From Henckelia pumila (Eukaryota > Streptophyta > Magnoliopsida > Lamiales > Gesneriaceae), in contig NC_133120.1 in NCBI RefSeq assembly GCF_033568475.1, forward strand, positions 26,455,425 to 26,519,424: a DNA stretch of 64,000 nt. The letters are read 5' to 3'. Under the pieces are notes generated by a model, which saw only the letters and a program-made list of their open reading frames with translations, had not been told where the DNA came from and made no database searches. The translations under genes and the position numbers were made by a program. Shown one piece after another: positions 35,588 through 48,311 of the stretch. Position 1 is the first letter of the stretch. Every line of letters starts with the position of its first letter.

Positions 35588-36926
35588 TGTAGTGACCCTT
35601 ACCCGGATCACCTACTAAACAGAACTTAGGCATGCAATTAACTTAATAAAACAGATATCAGAATAAAACTGCGGAAACCAATAACATTATACAATCCCAA
35701 GTAAAGGAATCTGTAATTATCCAATATTATACAACCAAATCGAATAGCTGTATAAACCCAAACAACAGTAATAAAACTTAGACGAAGCTCCAGCTGGCCA
35801 ACCACTGACTAGCCCCTCCTGGATCCACCCTCCTCGTCCAATCGCAAACCTGCCCCATGGAATAGGGTGTCCAGAAAATACAGAGTACGAGACGTGAGCA
35901 TAAAATGCTCAGTGCGAGAGTATGAGTATACATGCATGCAAAGTGAACTCCCTATAGACTCGAGGTCAAGGATCAGATAACAGAGACAGACCGGGCCCTG
36001 GTATGTAGCACGCTGTGCCGTCGCTTCAGGAGGTGGCTCCCATACCGAGATAACTGTGGATACGCCGGACCCAAATCGATGGAAGTCCATCCTCTAACAG
36101 GATAGGGTACAACCCTACTAACAGACATCTCGAAGGAGATACAGCAAGATGCAAATGAATGCAGCATAATATCATGGCATATAAATCATGCAGTCATATA
36201 ATACATGCATACTCAGTCAGGATATCTCGAACAGTGCTTTCGTACCTCAATACAGTGCAAGCTCTACCAATTCTAGGTCCACGCCTATAGTCTGCTCTAC
36301 ACTGCCAAATGATACTACTATCATTAAAGTGCTCTAAAAGCCTTAACTAAGCTATTGCATACTCCTAAATATTTATAGGAAGCAAAAGCTATACCTTCGT
36401 CCGTCGTTAGCTCTTTGATGTCGATGCCTCCAGAACTTGGGCACAACTCCGCTACGACTACCGAACGTCTCGCCCTCCTCCGGACCAAGCCTAAGAAGAC
36501 TAGAACAGCTCCAAAAGGACTAGAAAGGAAAGGAGAACTCGGAATTGGCAAATGAAAGTGAAGTCTCGGCCTTATATTTATAGACAACGATCGGAACTTC
36601 CGATCCTTGATCGGAACGTCCGAACCTCGATCGGAACGTCCGATCCTGCCATCGGAGCTTCCGAAGATCCTGATCTGCCACGTGTCAAAATATCACTTGT
36701 TGATTCCGGATAGGGGTGATCGGAGCCTCCGGTCCTGATCGGAGCTTCCGATCAAGCCACACGTCATGGATGACGTAATATCATCGGTGCCTCCGATCCT
36801 CATCGAAGCTTCCGATCCCGATCGGAGCTTCCGATCGTCCCTTCGGAGCTTCCGATCCGTCCAATCCCCAATTTATTTAATTAGCATTAATCCTTTAATT
36901 ACTCAATTAGGGCACGGGCTACTACA
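35588..36926 (-). repeat. 3' LTR of gypsy Q
   Basis: This 1339-bp LTR is of the same family as 32370-33707, with the same U3 palindromes (36593-36860) and TATA (near 36573-36583). It is followed on the right by PPT sequence CTCCCCCACTTAAG (plus strand), so it is Q's own 3' LTR and not a solo LTR. Confidence 0.9.
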
Positions 36927-37061
36927 TTCTCCCCCACTTAAGATATTTCGTCCTCGAAATCAGATCTTAAGTACCGAATGCAAATACAGAAATCAGAAAC
37001 ATTCTTTATTTCAAACAAACGTTTACAGAGTTTGCAACTGAATACAACTTAAAGAATGAAA

Positions 37062-39200
37062 TCAAAACAACTCAGTATGGTATTTACGCATCCTGTCCTC
37101 AAGCTCCCAAGTAGCTTCCTCAGTGCCTCGGCGCTGCCACTGAACTAAAACCAAAGGAATGACTTTGTTCCGTAAAACCTTATCCTTATAATCCAGGATA
37201 CGAAGAGGTTTTTCAACATAAGTCAAATCCTTGTCTACCTGAACCTCAGACCACTGCAGAATATGAGATTCATCCGCCACATACCGTCGCAACAAAGATA
37301 CGTGGAACACGTCGTGAATGCTGGATAGATGCGGTGGCAAAGCTAGTCGATAAGCCAAATCGCCAATGCTCTCCAAGATCTCAAACGGACCGATAAATCT
37401 GGGAGACAACTTGCCCTTAAGGCCAAATCTGAGAATCTTGCGGAAAGGTGACACTCTCAGAAACACTTTCTCCCCGACCTCGAACTGCAAAGGCCTACTC
37501 TTGATATTAGCATAGCTGGCCTGACGATCCTGTGCAGTCTTAATCCGCTTCTTGACTTGATCAACAATATCAATCGCCTGCTGGATAAACTCCGGTCCCT
37601 CAGCCTGTCTCTCCCCCACTTCTTCCCAGAAGAGTGGAGTACGACAACGTCGCCCATACAACGCCTCAAAAGGTGCCATCCCAATACTAGTGTGATAGCT
37701 GTTGTTGTAAGCGAACTCGATCAACGGCAAATGATCCTGCCAGGCTGAACCAAAATCCATGACGCACGCTCTAAGCATATCCTCTAACGTACGGATAGTG
37801 CGCTCTGACTGACCATCAGTCTCCGGATGATAGGCTGTACTCAAACTGAGAGTAGTACCCATCGCACGCTGAACACTCCCCCAGAATCTAGAAGTAAACC
37901 TGGGGTCCCGATCGCTGACAATGCTCACAGGCACTCCATGAAGTCGGACGATCTCCTGAATGTACATCCGTGCCATGCGATCCACAGAGTACTCTCGGCT
38001 ATAGGCAATGAAATGCGCTGACTTGGTGAGTCGGTCCACCACAACCCAGATAGCATCACAGTTCCTCGGGGATACCGGCAAATGGGTCACAAAGTCCATA
38101 GTGATAAACTCCCATTTCCATTCAGGAATAGGCAGACTGTGAAGCAATCCTCCAGGTCGTCGGTGCTTTGCCTTGACCTGTTGACACACCAAACATCTCG
38201 AAACAAACTGATAAACACTGCGTTTCATTCCCTTCCACCAGAAACGAGTACGTAGATCCTTGTACATCTTGTTGCTCCCAGGATGAATACTCAACTTAGT
38301 GCGATGTGCCTGAGATAAAATCTCCTCTCGCAACTCTTCATCATGTGGAATCACAAGCCTACCAGACAAACACAGAAAGCCATCTGACTGATAATGAAAT
38401 CCAGACGAGCTACCCTCGTTAGCTAGACGAGCTAAACGCTGGGTCTTTGAATCAGACATCTGAGCATCTCGGATCCGCGAATACAAAGCTGGCTCAGATA
38501 ATATCGCAAACATCTGGATACTCTGCATACCTTTCTTATGCTTGAAGGTATAACCTGAAGTACAACAGTCACTGATCGCACTAGACATCGAACAAGTCTG
38601 AAGTGCGGATAGTCGCACCTTGCGACTCAAAGCATCAGCGGTGAGATTAGCAGCTCCCGGATGGTACTTAATCTTGCAATCATAGTCCTTAAGCAAGTCC
38701 ATCCAACGTCTCTGTCTCATGTTCAATTCTTCCTGAGTGAACAAATACTTGAGACTCTTATGGTCGGTGAAGATCTCAAATTTCTCGCCATAAAGATAAT
38801 GACGCCAGATCTTCAAAGCGAACACAATGGCTGACAATTCCAAATCATGGACTGGGTAGTTGTCCTCGTGAAGCTTCAGCTGTTTAGAAGCGTATGCGAT
38901 CACATGCCCATTCTGAGTCAGGACACAACCTAACCCCTGAAGAGAAGCATCCGTGTAAACTACATACCCTCCAGATCCTGACGGTAATGCTAACACCGGC
39001 GCAGAAGTCAACCGCCGTCGAAGCTCACGGAAATTCTCCTCACACTCGGAGGACCACTCAAAATCCACACCCTTGCGGGTAAGCTGCGTCAACGGTCGAG
39101 CTAACTGAGAGAAGTTCAGAATGAAGCGACGATAATACCCTGCTAGACCCAGAAAACTACGGATCTCAGCAACCGTCGTCGGACGCGACCAATTAAGTAC
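37062..39200 (-). pseudogene. Gypsy Q pol (RT thumb, RNase H, integrase), truncated
   Basis: This is an uninterrupted frame of about 712 codons from 39200 to the stop at 37062. In order it has the RT end ([20 protein letters not shown]), RNase H ([28 protein letters not shown]), integrase zinc finger ([12 protein letters not shown] ... CLVCQQVK), DDE core ([27 protein letters not shown]), and a chromodomain-like C-terminus. No stops occur, unlike the P copy. It lacks gag, protease and the catalytic RT fingers and palm because of the 39200/39201 breakpoint. Confidence 0.9.
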
Positions 39201-42200
39201 AGGATCGGGTTCTCAGGCCACCGTTCAGCAGAGGTCGCAGGGACAGTCTGCTGGGAGTTCTCATTTGAGGCCACGAGCTTCTGGCCAGGTGTTTGCCCTG
39301 AGACATGATCAGGCTGTGGAGGAGAATGAGAAAGTCATCGCAGGTACATTTCTGCTTTATGGTATACCTGCTCTTGTACTTATTGACACTGGTGCATCTC
39401 ATTCCTTCATTTCTGCACGTTTTGTTAAGAGGCATAAGTTACCATGCATTGCACTAGACGTAGTGATGTCTGTTTCTACTCCGACGGGCCAATCTGCTTT
39501 GGCTAAGCGTCTAGTGATGGGTTGCCCTTTAGAGTTCGAAGGGAACATTCTGTTAGCGAATCTCATGGTCCTGGCGATGGACGACTTTGATTGCATTCTG
39601 GGAATAGATGTGCTGACTACCTATCGAGCTTCAGTGGACTGCTATCAGAGATTAGTACGCTTTCATCCGGAAGGGAGTGAGAGTTGGTTTTTCTATGGTG
39701 AGGGAGCGCGACCCCCGATGCCTTTGGTATCAGCTTTGAGAGCCTGTCGAGCTCTAGAGTCTGGCGGGGAAGGCTACCTTATCTATGCAGTTGATTTGTC
39801 CGCTGAGAGTATTGGGATAGAGAGCATTCCTGTTGTGGATGAATTTCCAGATGTGTTTCCTGATGAGATTCCGGGTTTTCCTCCTGCTAGGGAAGTCGAG
39901 TTTGGCATAGAGTTGATGCCGGGTACTTCGCCTATTTCTAGAGCACCGTATCGTCTGGCTCCGTCAGAGATGCGTGAGTTGAAGAATCAGCTACAGGATC
40001 TTTTGGACAAGGGGTACATTCGTCCTAGTGTGTCTCCTTGGGGAGCTTCTGTTCTCTTCGTAAAGAAGAAGGATGGGTCGATGCGGCTGTGCATTGACTA
40101 TCGGCAGCTGAATCGAGTCACTGTGAAGAACAAGTATCCGTTGCCTCGTGTTGATGACTTGTTTGACCAGCTGCAGGGCACATCAAATTACTCCAAGATT
40201 GACTTGAAATCTGGGTATCATCAGTTGAGAGTCCGTGATCAGGACGTAGCCAAGACTGCATTCCGTACTCGCTATGGGCATTACGAGTTCCTAGTGATGC
40301 CATTTGGTTTGACTAATGCGCCGGCTATATTCATGGATCTGATGAACCGTGTCTTCAGGGAGTATTTGGACAAGTTTGTCGTGGTCTTCATCGACGACAT
40401 CTTGGTGTATTCGCGTAATACAGAAGAGCATGTTTCTCACTTGCGGTTGGTACTACAGACTCTTCGAGATGAGCAGTTGTACGCCAAGCTGAGCAAGTGT
40501 GAGTTCTGGATGGATAGAGTGGTCTTTCTTGGCCATATCATATCCAGGGAGGGGATTTCTGTGGATCGAAGCAAGATTGAAGCAGTACTTAATTGGTCGC
40601 GTCCGACGACGGTTGCTGAGATCCGTAGTTTTCTGGGTCTAGCAGGGTATTATCGTCGTTTCATTCTGAACTTCTCTCAGTTAGCTCGACCGTTGACGCA
40701 GCTTACCCGCAAGGGTGTGGATTTTGAGTGGTCCTCCGAGTGTGAGGAGAATTTCCGTGAGCTTCGACGGCGGTTGACTTCTGCGCCGGTGTTAGCATTA
40801 CCGTCAGTATCTGGAGGATATGTAGTTTACACGGATGCTTCTTTTCAGGGGTTAGGTTGTGTCCTGACTCAGAATGGGCATGTGATCGCATACGCTTCTA
40901 GACAGCTGAAGCTTCACGAGGACAACTACCCAGTCCATGATTTGGAATTAGCAGCCATTGTGTTCGCTTTGAAGATCTGGCGTCATTATCTTTATGGCGA
41001 GAAATTTGAGATCTTCACCGACCATAAGAGTCTCAAGTATTTGTTCACTCAGGCAGAATTGAACATGAGACAGAGACGTTGGATGGACTTGCTTAAGGAC
41101 TATGATTGCGAGATTAAGTACCATCCGGGAGCTGCTAATCTCACCGCTGATGCTTTGAGTCGCAAGGTGCGACTATCCGCACTTCAGACTTGTTCGATGT
41201 CTAGTGCGATCAGTGACTGTTGTACTTCAGGTTTTACCTTCAAGCATAAGAAAGGTATGCAGAGTATCCAGATGTTTGCGATATTATCTGAGCCAGCCTT
41301 GTATTCGCGGATCCGAGATGCTCAGATGTCTGATTCAAAGACCCAGCGTTTAGCTCGTCTAGCTAACGAGGGTAGCTCGTCTGGATTTCATTATCAGTCA
41401 GATGGCTTTCTGTGTTTGTCTGGTAGGCTTGTGATTCCACAGGATGAAGAGTTGCGAGAGGAGATTTTATCTCAGGCACATCGCACTAAGTTGAGTATTC
41501 ATCCTGGGAGCAACAAGATGTACAAGGATCTACGTACTCGTTTCTGGTGGAAGGGAATGAAACACAGTGTTTATCAGTTTGTTTCGAGATGTTTGGTGTG
41601 TCAACAGGTCAAGGCAGAGCACCGAAGACCTGGAGGATTGCTTCACAGTCTGCCTATTCCTGAATGGAAATGGGAGTTTATCACTATGGACTTTGTGACC
41701 CATTTGCCGGTATCCCCGAGGAACTGTGATGCTATCTGGGTTGTGGTGGACCGACTCACCAAGTCAGCGCATTTCATTGCCTATAGCCGAGAGTACTCAG
41801 TGGATCGCATGGCACGGATGTACATTCAGGAGATCGTTCGACTTCATGGAGTGCCTGTGAGCATTGTCAGCGATCGGGACCCCAGGTTTACTTCTAGATT
41901 CTGGGGGAGTGTTCAGCGTGCGATGGGTACTACTCTCAGTTTGAGTACAGCCTATCATCCGGAGACTGATGGTCAGTCAGAGCGCACTATCCGTACGTTA
42001 GAAGATATGCTTAGAGCGTGCGTCTTGGATTTTGGTTCAGCCTGGCAGGATCATTTGCCGTTGATCGAATTCGCTTACAACAACAGCTATCATACTAGTA
42101 TTGGGATGGCACCTTTTGAAGCGTTGTATGGGCGACGTTGTCGTACTCCACTCTTCTGGGAAGAAGTGGGGGAGAGACAGGCTGAAGGACCGTAGTTTAT

Positions 42201-42525
42201 CCAACAGGCGATAGACATTGTTGATCAGATCAAGAAACGGATTAAGACTGCACAGGATCGTCAGGCCAGTTATGCTAATATCAAGCGTAGGCCTTTGCAG
42301 TTCGAGGTCGGGGAGAAAGTGTTTCTGAGAGTGTCACCTTTCCGCAAGATTCTCAGATTTGGACTTAAGGGCAAGTTGTCTCCCAGATTTATCGGTCCGT
42401 TTGTGATCTTGGAGAGTATTGGCGATTTGGCTTATCGACTAGCATTGCCACCGCATCTATCCAGCATTCACGACGTGTTCCACGTATCTCTGTTGCGACG
42501 GTATGTGGCGGATGAATCTCATATT

Positions 42526-44383
42526 TGTAGGAAAACTGGCGAGTTCCCAGACCAATTACGATTGATACCCGGTGCAGCGGAAGTTTAAAAATTTTTCATG
42601 GAACGTTTCCATGGTATGGGTATCAACCGTTCATCGATTGAATTACGTGTGTGTAAAATTTAAATAACAATTAAATAAATTTTACCTCAAATCTCGCAAC
42701 GAGATTAATGGACACCAACAGAACAATTCTGCTCTTGTTGTCTCTCCCTGGAACCGATGAACTCCTTCAATCAGGTCCACGAACAGAGGTTTAATCCCTC
42801 TGATAGATTGCACTAGAAAATCTATCAGAAGTTTTCTGCGAAGAGAATACACGAATTTGATTCGTTATTCCTTACTGCGATTCAAAATCACAGACCGGAA
42901 TTTTCTCGGGCAGAGGGGAGGGGTCGGCCGAAAACGTTTTGAGAGGGGTAGGGTTTCGAAAATCCTGTCTCAAAAATTATGACCTATTCTCTGTAATTTC
43001 TGTACTGAAATAACTTATTTATAATGCAGGCCACTAACACCTTAGGGCCCATTAGTCATAAGCTGGGGCCCGACAAGCAAAGCCCACTCGTTCAGAAATT
43101 AATATAAAATTCATCGTGACTCCGATTGATGAAACGATTTCACCAATGTGCACAGAAACCATTTCTGCACGTTTTAAAGTCAAAATAAATTTTCCTGAAT
43201 CCGAATTCAGTGGTTTCCAAAAATGTCCATCCCTATGTCATTTTAGGAAATCCTACTCCCTTACTCTTATTTAAGAAGTCCAACTCCTTAGTTCATTAAA
43301 TTTAACTCTTTAAATTTAACTATCTCAACGGGGATTAAAACTCCATTACACTGTGTGACCCTCAATGGTTCAGGGATACAGCTAGCCGTGGGCTCACAAC
43401 TCCTTGTGACTCGGAACAACACTTTCCGACTTGCCCAACGAATCATGGTAAAGCGCCTAGCAACATCGCCCCATGATTCCCTAGGTATCACTGATAGTGC
43501 CTACAAGAACCAGTAGATTTTGGTTAGCGTACAGTACGGTCCCTTCATCCATATATCCCGATCGAATCAACAACCATTGGTATATCGAGAGTCGCTCAAG
43601 ATTCGATAACTATGCAATACATCTTGAAGATCAAATTAGTGACATCGCATGTGCTACTAAGAAACCATTTCTTAAATCACATCAAGTACTCTGGCCAGAG
43701 ATTTGTCACACTAATCTCCTCAGATCGCATAGGATATCCACACTCGCAAGTATGTGGTGAATCCTTGACAACAATGCATTGACTCCTATATGTGTCGTAA
43801 CTGTACCCAATCTCGACACCTGATGACCCCCTCAGAGTCGGTAAACGAGTCAAAGCACAGTACTAGCATATAGAGTCTCCATGATGTTTCAAGTCGTAAG
43901 GACTAATGGTGTACAACCAAAACCGCGGACTTTATCCACTCGATAAGTGATAACCACTTGGAAAGTCCGGATAGGGTAGTTCGACTATTCATCCTATGAA
44001 TATCCATTTGCATGCTTCGAACATCTCCATGTTCCCTACCAATGAAACGTGGTACTCCGCATTGCAAATGCTAGTCTCAAACTCGAGCGATCCTTATCCT
44101 TATTATCGGACGGCTCAATCGACTAGGAACGGTTTTAGAATATACAGTGACTATAAGATGTATTTCATGATAGACATCTCCATGTTCTACCACATCTTAC
44201 ATACACTATAGTATATTCAAGGTCTTTATCAAAACAACAATAGTATATCACAATATAACAATATGAAGTAATATAAAGTCATTGCCATAAAAGTGTAAAT
44301 AATATTAAACAAAAGATTGTTTATACAAAGAGTCAACAAAGCCCATAGCCACACAGTTGGCTCACTGGGCACCCACTCTTACA
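42526..44383 (-). repeat. 3' LTR of copia R
   Basis: This 1858-bp LTR on the plus strand reads TGTAGGAAAACTGG ... CACTCTTACA. Against the 5' LTR I see C/G at 43193, absence of a 2-bp AT near 43715, and T/C at 44215. Short ORFs within it (for example 43497-43760) are repeated in the 5' LTR and are noncoding. Confidence 0.95.
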
Positions 44384-44397
44384 ATCTCCCACTTGCC
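44384..44397 (-). other. Polypurine tract (copia R)
   Basis: The minus strand reads AGGGCAAGTGGGAGAT between the pol stop and the 3' LTR (the first bases overlap the stop region). Confidence 0.85.
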
Positions 44398-47300
44398 CTA
44401 TAGCCAACTAGTCATACTACGTAGACCCATTGCTTCGCGATGTTTGTCAAACAATGGTCCTGGCAAAGGCTTAGTAAGTGGATCAGCGATATTGTCTGCA
44501 GAGGCCACTCGTTCGACACTGATGTCTCCTCTTTCCACAATCTCCCGGATTATGTGGTATTTCCTCAGTACGTGTTTGGATCTTTGATGAGACCTTGGTT
44601 CCTTTGCTTGAGCAACGGCACCCGTGTTGTCGCAGTACACCGGGACTGGACCAACAAATTCAGGAATGACGCCCAACTCTTGGACGAAATTCCTCATCCA
44701 AACGGCCTCTTTAGCAGCAGCTGATGCTGCAATGTATTCAGCCTCAGTGGTGGAATCCGCTGTGGTGTCCTGCTTGGAACTCTTCCAAGAGACAGCACCG
44801 CCATTGAGCATGAACACAAATCCAGAGGTTGACTTCGAGTCATCCACATCACTTTGGAAGCTAGAGTCGGTATAGCCTTCCAGTTTGAGTTCTCGTCCTC
44901 CATAAACCATGAACATATTCTTAGTCCTTCGCAAGTACTTAAGAATGTCCTTCACGGCTTTCCAATGCATCTGACCAGGATTAGACTGATATCTGCTCGT
45001 GACACTCAGAGCAAATGCTACATCCGGTCTGGTAGATATCATCCCATACATGATACTACCTATAGCTGACGCATATGGTACATGTGTCATATTCTCTATC
45101 TCTGCATCAGTCTTGGGACACATAGACTTTGATAGAGAAACTCCATGACACATGGGTAGATGTCCTCTCTTGGACCCATCCATTGAAAACCGTTTCAATA
45201 TGGTATCGATGTAGGTTGATTGAGTGAGTCCTATCATTCTCTTAGATCTATCCCTATAGATCTGTATCCCAAGAATGTAGGATGCCTCACCCAAATCCTT
45301 CATCGAAAATCTACCTGATAACCATATCTTTGTTGACTGCAACATCCCTACATCATTCCCAATGAGTAGGATGTCATCAACATAAAGTACTAAGAATGTT
45401 ACCGCATCCTTAACTACTTTCTTGTACACGCAAGGTTCCTCGGGTTCTTGATGAAACCTAAGTCTTTAATTGTTTCATCAAATTTCTGGTTCCAACTTCT
45501 TGATGCTTGTTTTAGACCATAAATTGATCTCTGAAGCTTGCATACCTTATGCTCGCTTCCCATGGATGTGAACCCCTCAGGCTGCTTCATATAGATTTCC
45601 TCCTTAATGTCTCCATTAAGAAAAGCAGTCTTCACATCCATTTGCCATATCTCATAGTCATACCATGCAGCTATGGCAATTAGGATTCTTATGGACTTGA
45701 ACATTGCGACTGGTGAAAAGGTTTCATCATAGTCAACTCCTTGCCTTTGAGTATAACCTTTCGCCACCAATCGCGCCTTGTAAGTCAATATCTTACCATC
45801 AGGCCCAAGCTTTCTTTTGTAGATCCATTTACACCCTATTGGAACAATTCCATCGGGAGGATCTACTAAAGACCAGACTTGGTTAGTATGCATCGAATCC
45901 AATTCAGACTGCATAGCTTCAAGCCATAAATTCGAATCCGCATCAGAAATTGCTTCCTTGAAGCTTCTTGGATCACATCCAATGTCGGGTTCATCTTGAC
46001 CCTCTTCAAGAAGAAGACCATATCGAACTGGAGGTCTAGAAGTCCTCTCGGATCTTCTAGGTGCAGGCGTGTTCAGCAATGGTTCCTGAGGTGTGGGATC
46101 GTTATTTTGTATTTCGGGTTCTTCTCGAACTTCTTCGAGTTCCATCATCTCGCCTTTCTTATCCAATAAGAACTCCTTCTCCAAGAAGGTGGCATTCCGT
46201 GAAACAAACACCTTTGTTTCAGCAGGATAATAGAAATAATATCCGATTGAATTCTTCGGATACCCCACAAAATAACACAAGCTGGATCGACTATCCAACT
46301 TATCTCCCACTGTCCGCTTCACGTAAGCAGGACATCCCCAAATCCTCAAGTACGAATACTTAGGAGCTTTGCCATTCCATAACTCGTATGGTGTTTTGTC
46401 CACTGCTTTAGTGTGGACGTTGTTCAACAACAATACCGCCGTTTCAAGCGCATAGCCCCAAAACGAAGGTGGAAGCTCAGTGAAGCTCATCATTGATCGA
46501 ACCATGTCCAACAAAGTTCGATTACGACGCTCCGATACACCATTAAGCTGTGGTGTCATAGGAGGAGTCCACTGAGAGAGAATCCCATTCTCTTTTAGAT
46601 AGTCCAAAAACTCGGTACTCAAGTATTCTCCACCTCGATCCGATCGAAGTGCTTTAATACTTTTACCTAGCTTGTTTTCTACTTCAGCCTTGAATTCTTT
46701 GAACTTTTCAAATGCTTCAGACTTATATTTCATTAAATATAAATACCCATACCTTGAATAATCATCAGTAAAGGTAATGAAGTAGGTGTGGCCATGTTGA
46801 GTCCCTACTCTAAATGGACCACAAACATCTGTATGGATCAAATCCAACAGATTCTGACTACGTTCAGGCTTCCCCTTAAAAGGAGATTTAGTCATTTTCC
46901 CTTTTAGGCAGGATTCACAAGTAGGTAGAGAGTTAATATCAGACATATCAAACATGCCCTCTCCCACTAGCTTGTTCATCCTCCTTGAGGAAATATGACC
47001 TAGCCTAGCGTGCCAAAGGTTTGCCGGGTTTTGACTATCGATTTTCCTTTTGTTTGTTGTCGCCGGTTTGTCAATACAATTCACTGGAACGTCTTTTAGT
47101 TTTAAATTGTATAGATCGTTTTCAAGTTGTCCATTTCCAATTAAACATTCATTCTTGTAAATATTGCAAATCCCATTCACAAAATTACAAGAATAACCAT
47201 CTCTATCAAGCATAGAAATAGAAATAATGTTTTTAATTAAATCTGGCACAAATAAAACATCTCTCAACAATAATTTAAAACCATTCTGCAAAATCAAACA

Positions 47301-48311
47301 AACATCTCCTATGGCCGTAGCTTCAACTCTGGAACCATTCCCGAGCCTCAGCTAGGTCTCACCCATTCTAAGCCTGCGACTTCTTGTCATCACCTGCAAA
47401 TCATTGCAAATGTGAGATCCACATCCGGTATCCAATACCCAAGAAGTTGTATTAAGTGACATGTTTATTTCGATATAGAACATACCCTTTGCAGTTCCCA
47501 ACTGCTCAAGATACTCCTTGCAGTTGCGCTTCCAATGACCCGGCTTCTTGCAGTAATGGCAAACATCCTTGGATTTTCCATCGTTTGAAGCCTTTGTCTT
47601 TTGCTTCTTCTCGGGTTCCACTTTCTTGGGTGGGGCAGAACGTTTCTTGCCCTTCATACTTGGCCCCTTCTTAGCAGAAGATGAGGAGCCCACCAAGAAA
47701 GCTGGCTTATCCTTCTTAAGTGTGGATTCATATGTAACGAGCATATTGACCATCTCTTCAAGGGTGGCCTCTATCTTGTTCATATTAAAATTTATCACGA
47801 ATCCATCAAATGAAGAAGGAAGAGATAGAAGCAGCAAGTCCACATTGAGTTCATGCTCCAACACCAAATCAAGGGTCGCTAACTTCTGTATGAGCCAAAT
47901 CACTCGTACCCCATGATCACGGACCGAAGTCCCTTCACGCATGCGGCACGTCATCAACTCCTTAACAGTAGAGAACCTTTCAGCCCTCGACTGAGCCCCA
48001 AAAAGTTCCTTGAGTTGCGTGTGAATGTCAGCAGCATTCACCGTGTCCTCAAATCGCCTCTGGAGTTCATCAGACATCGAGGCTTGCATATAGCATTTGG
48101 TCTTGATGTCATGGTCACACCATGCATCAAGTTTGGCCAATTCCTCCGGACTTATGTCAGCTGGTGCTTCCTTCGGAGGTGCTTTCTCTAACACGTAGAG
48201 CATTTTCTCCGAAGTTAAGACAATCTTCAACTTCCGGAACCATTCCGTATAGTTGGCGCCAGTCAGCTTGTTTTGTTCGAGGATCGAGAATAAAGGATTT
48301 CGCGAATTCAT
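44398..48311 (-). pseudogene. Copia R gag-pol, two lesions
   Basis: ATG at 48311 opens MNSRNPLFSILEQNKLTG. Gag has a UBN2 region and knuckle CHYCKKPGHWKRNC (residues about 251-264). Protease has WVLDTGCGSH. The integrase has LWHARLGH..CESCLKGK and the DDE core (HTDVCGPF, RSDRGGEY, NGVSERRNRT). RT has GCKWIYKRK, WQMDVKTAFLNG and LYVDDILLIGND (45373-45390). RNase H has TEAEYIAASAAAKEAVW and ends SMTSWL. A TAG at 47352-47354 lies after protease, and a one-base loss near 45440 shifts frame just before YVDD. Without these it is a single frame of about 1305 codons. Confidence 0.93.

Larger units (their letters stand above)
35588..39200 (-). mobile_element. Gypsy element Q, 3' half
   Basis: This is the 3' half of a second copy of the P family, in the same orientation, inserted into P's RNase H codons. 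It consists of the 3' LTR (35588-36926), PPT, and open pol up to 39200, where sequence changes abruptly to the plus-strand element M. The target duplication candidate on the left is ACGCC (35583-35587). Its RT start, protease, gag and 5' LTR are missing, best explained by the deletion that ends in M. Confidence 0.85.

Noticed and set aside
35588..36926. Solo LTR inside gypsy P
   Set aside because: PPT and collinear pol of its own follow on the right, so it is the 3' LTR of element Q.
43288..44211. Small ORFs repeated at 51120-52045
   Set aside because: The repetition is because these are the two LTRs of copia R, not duplicated genes.
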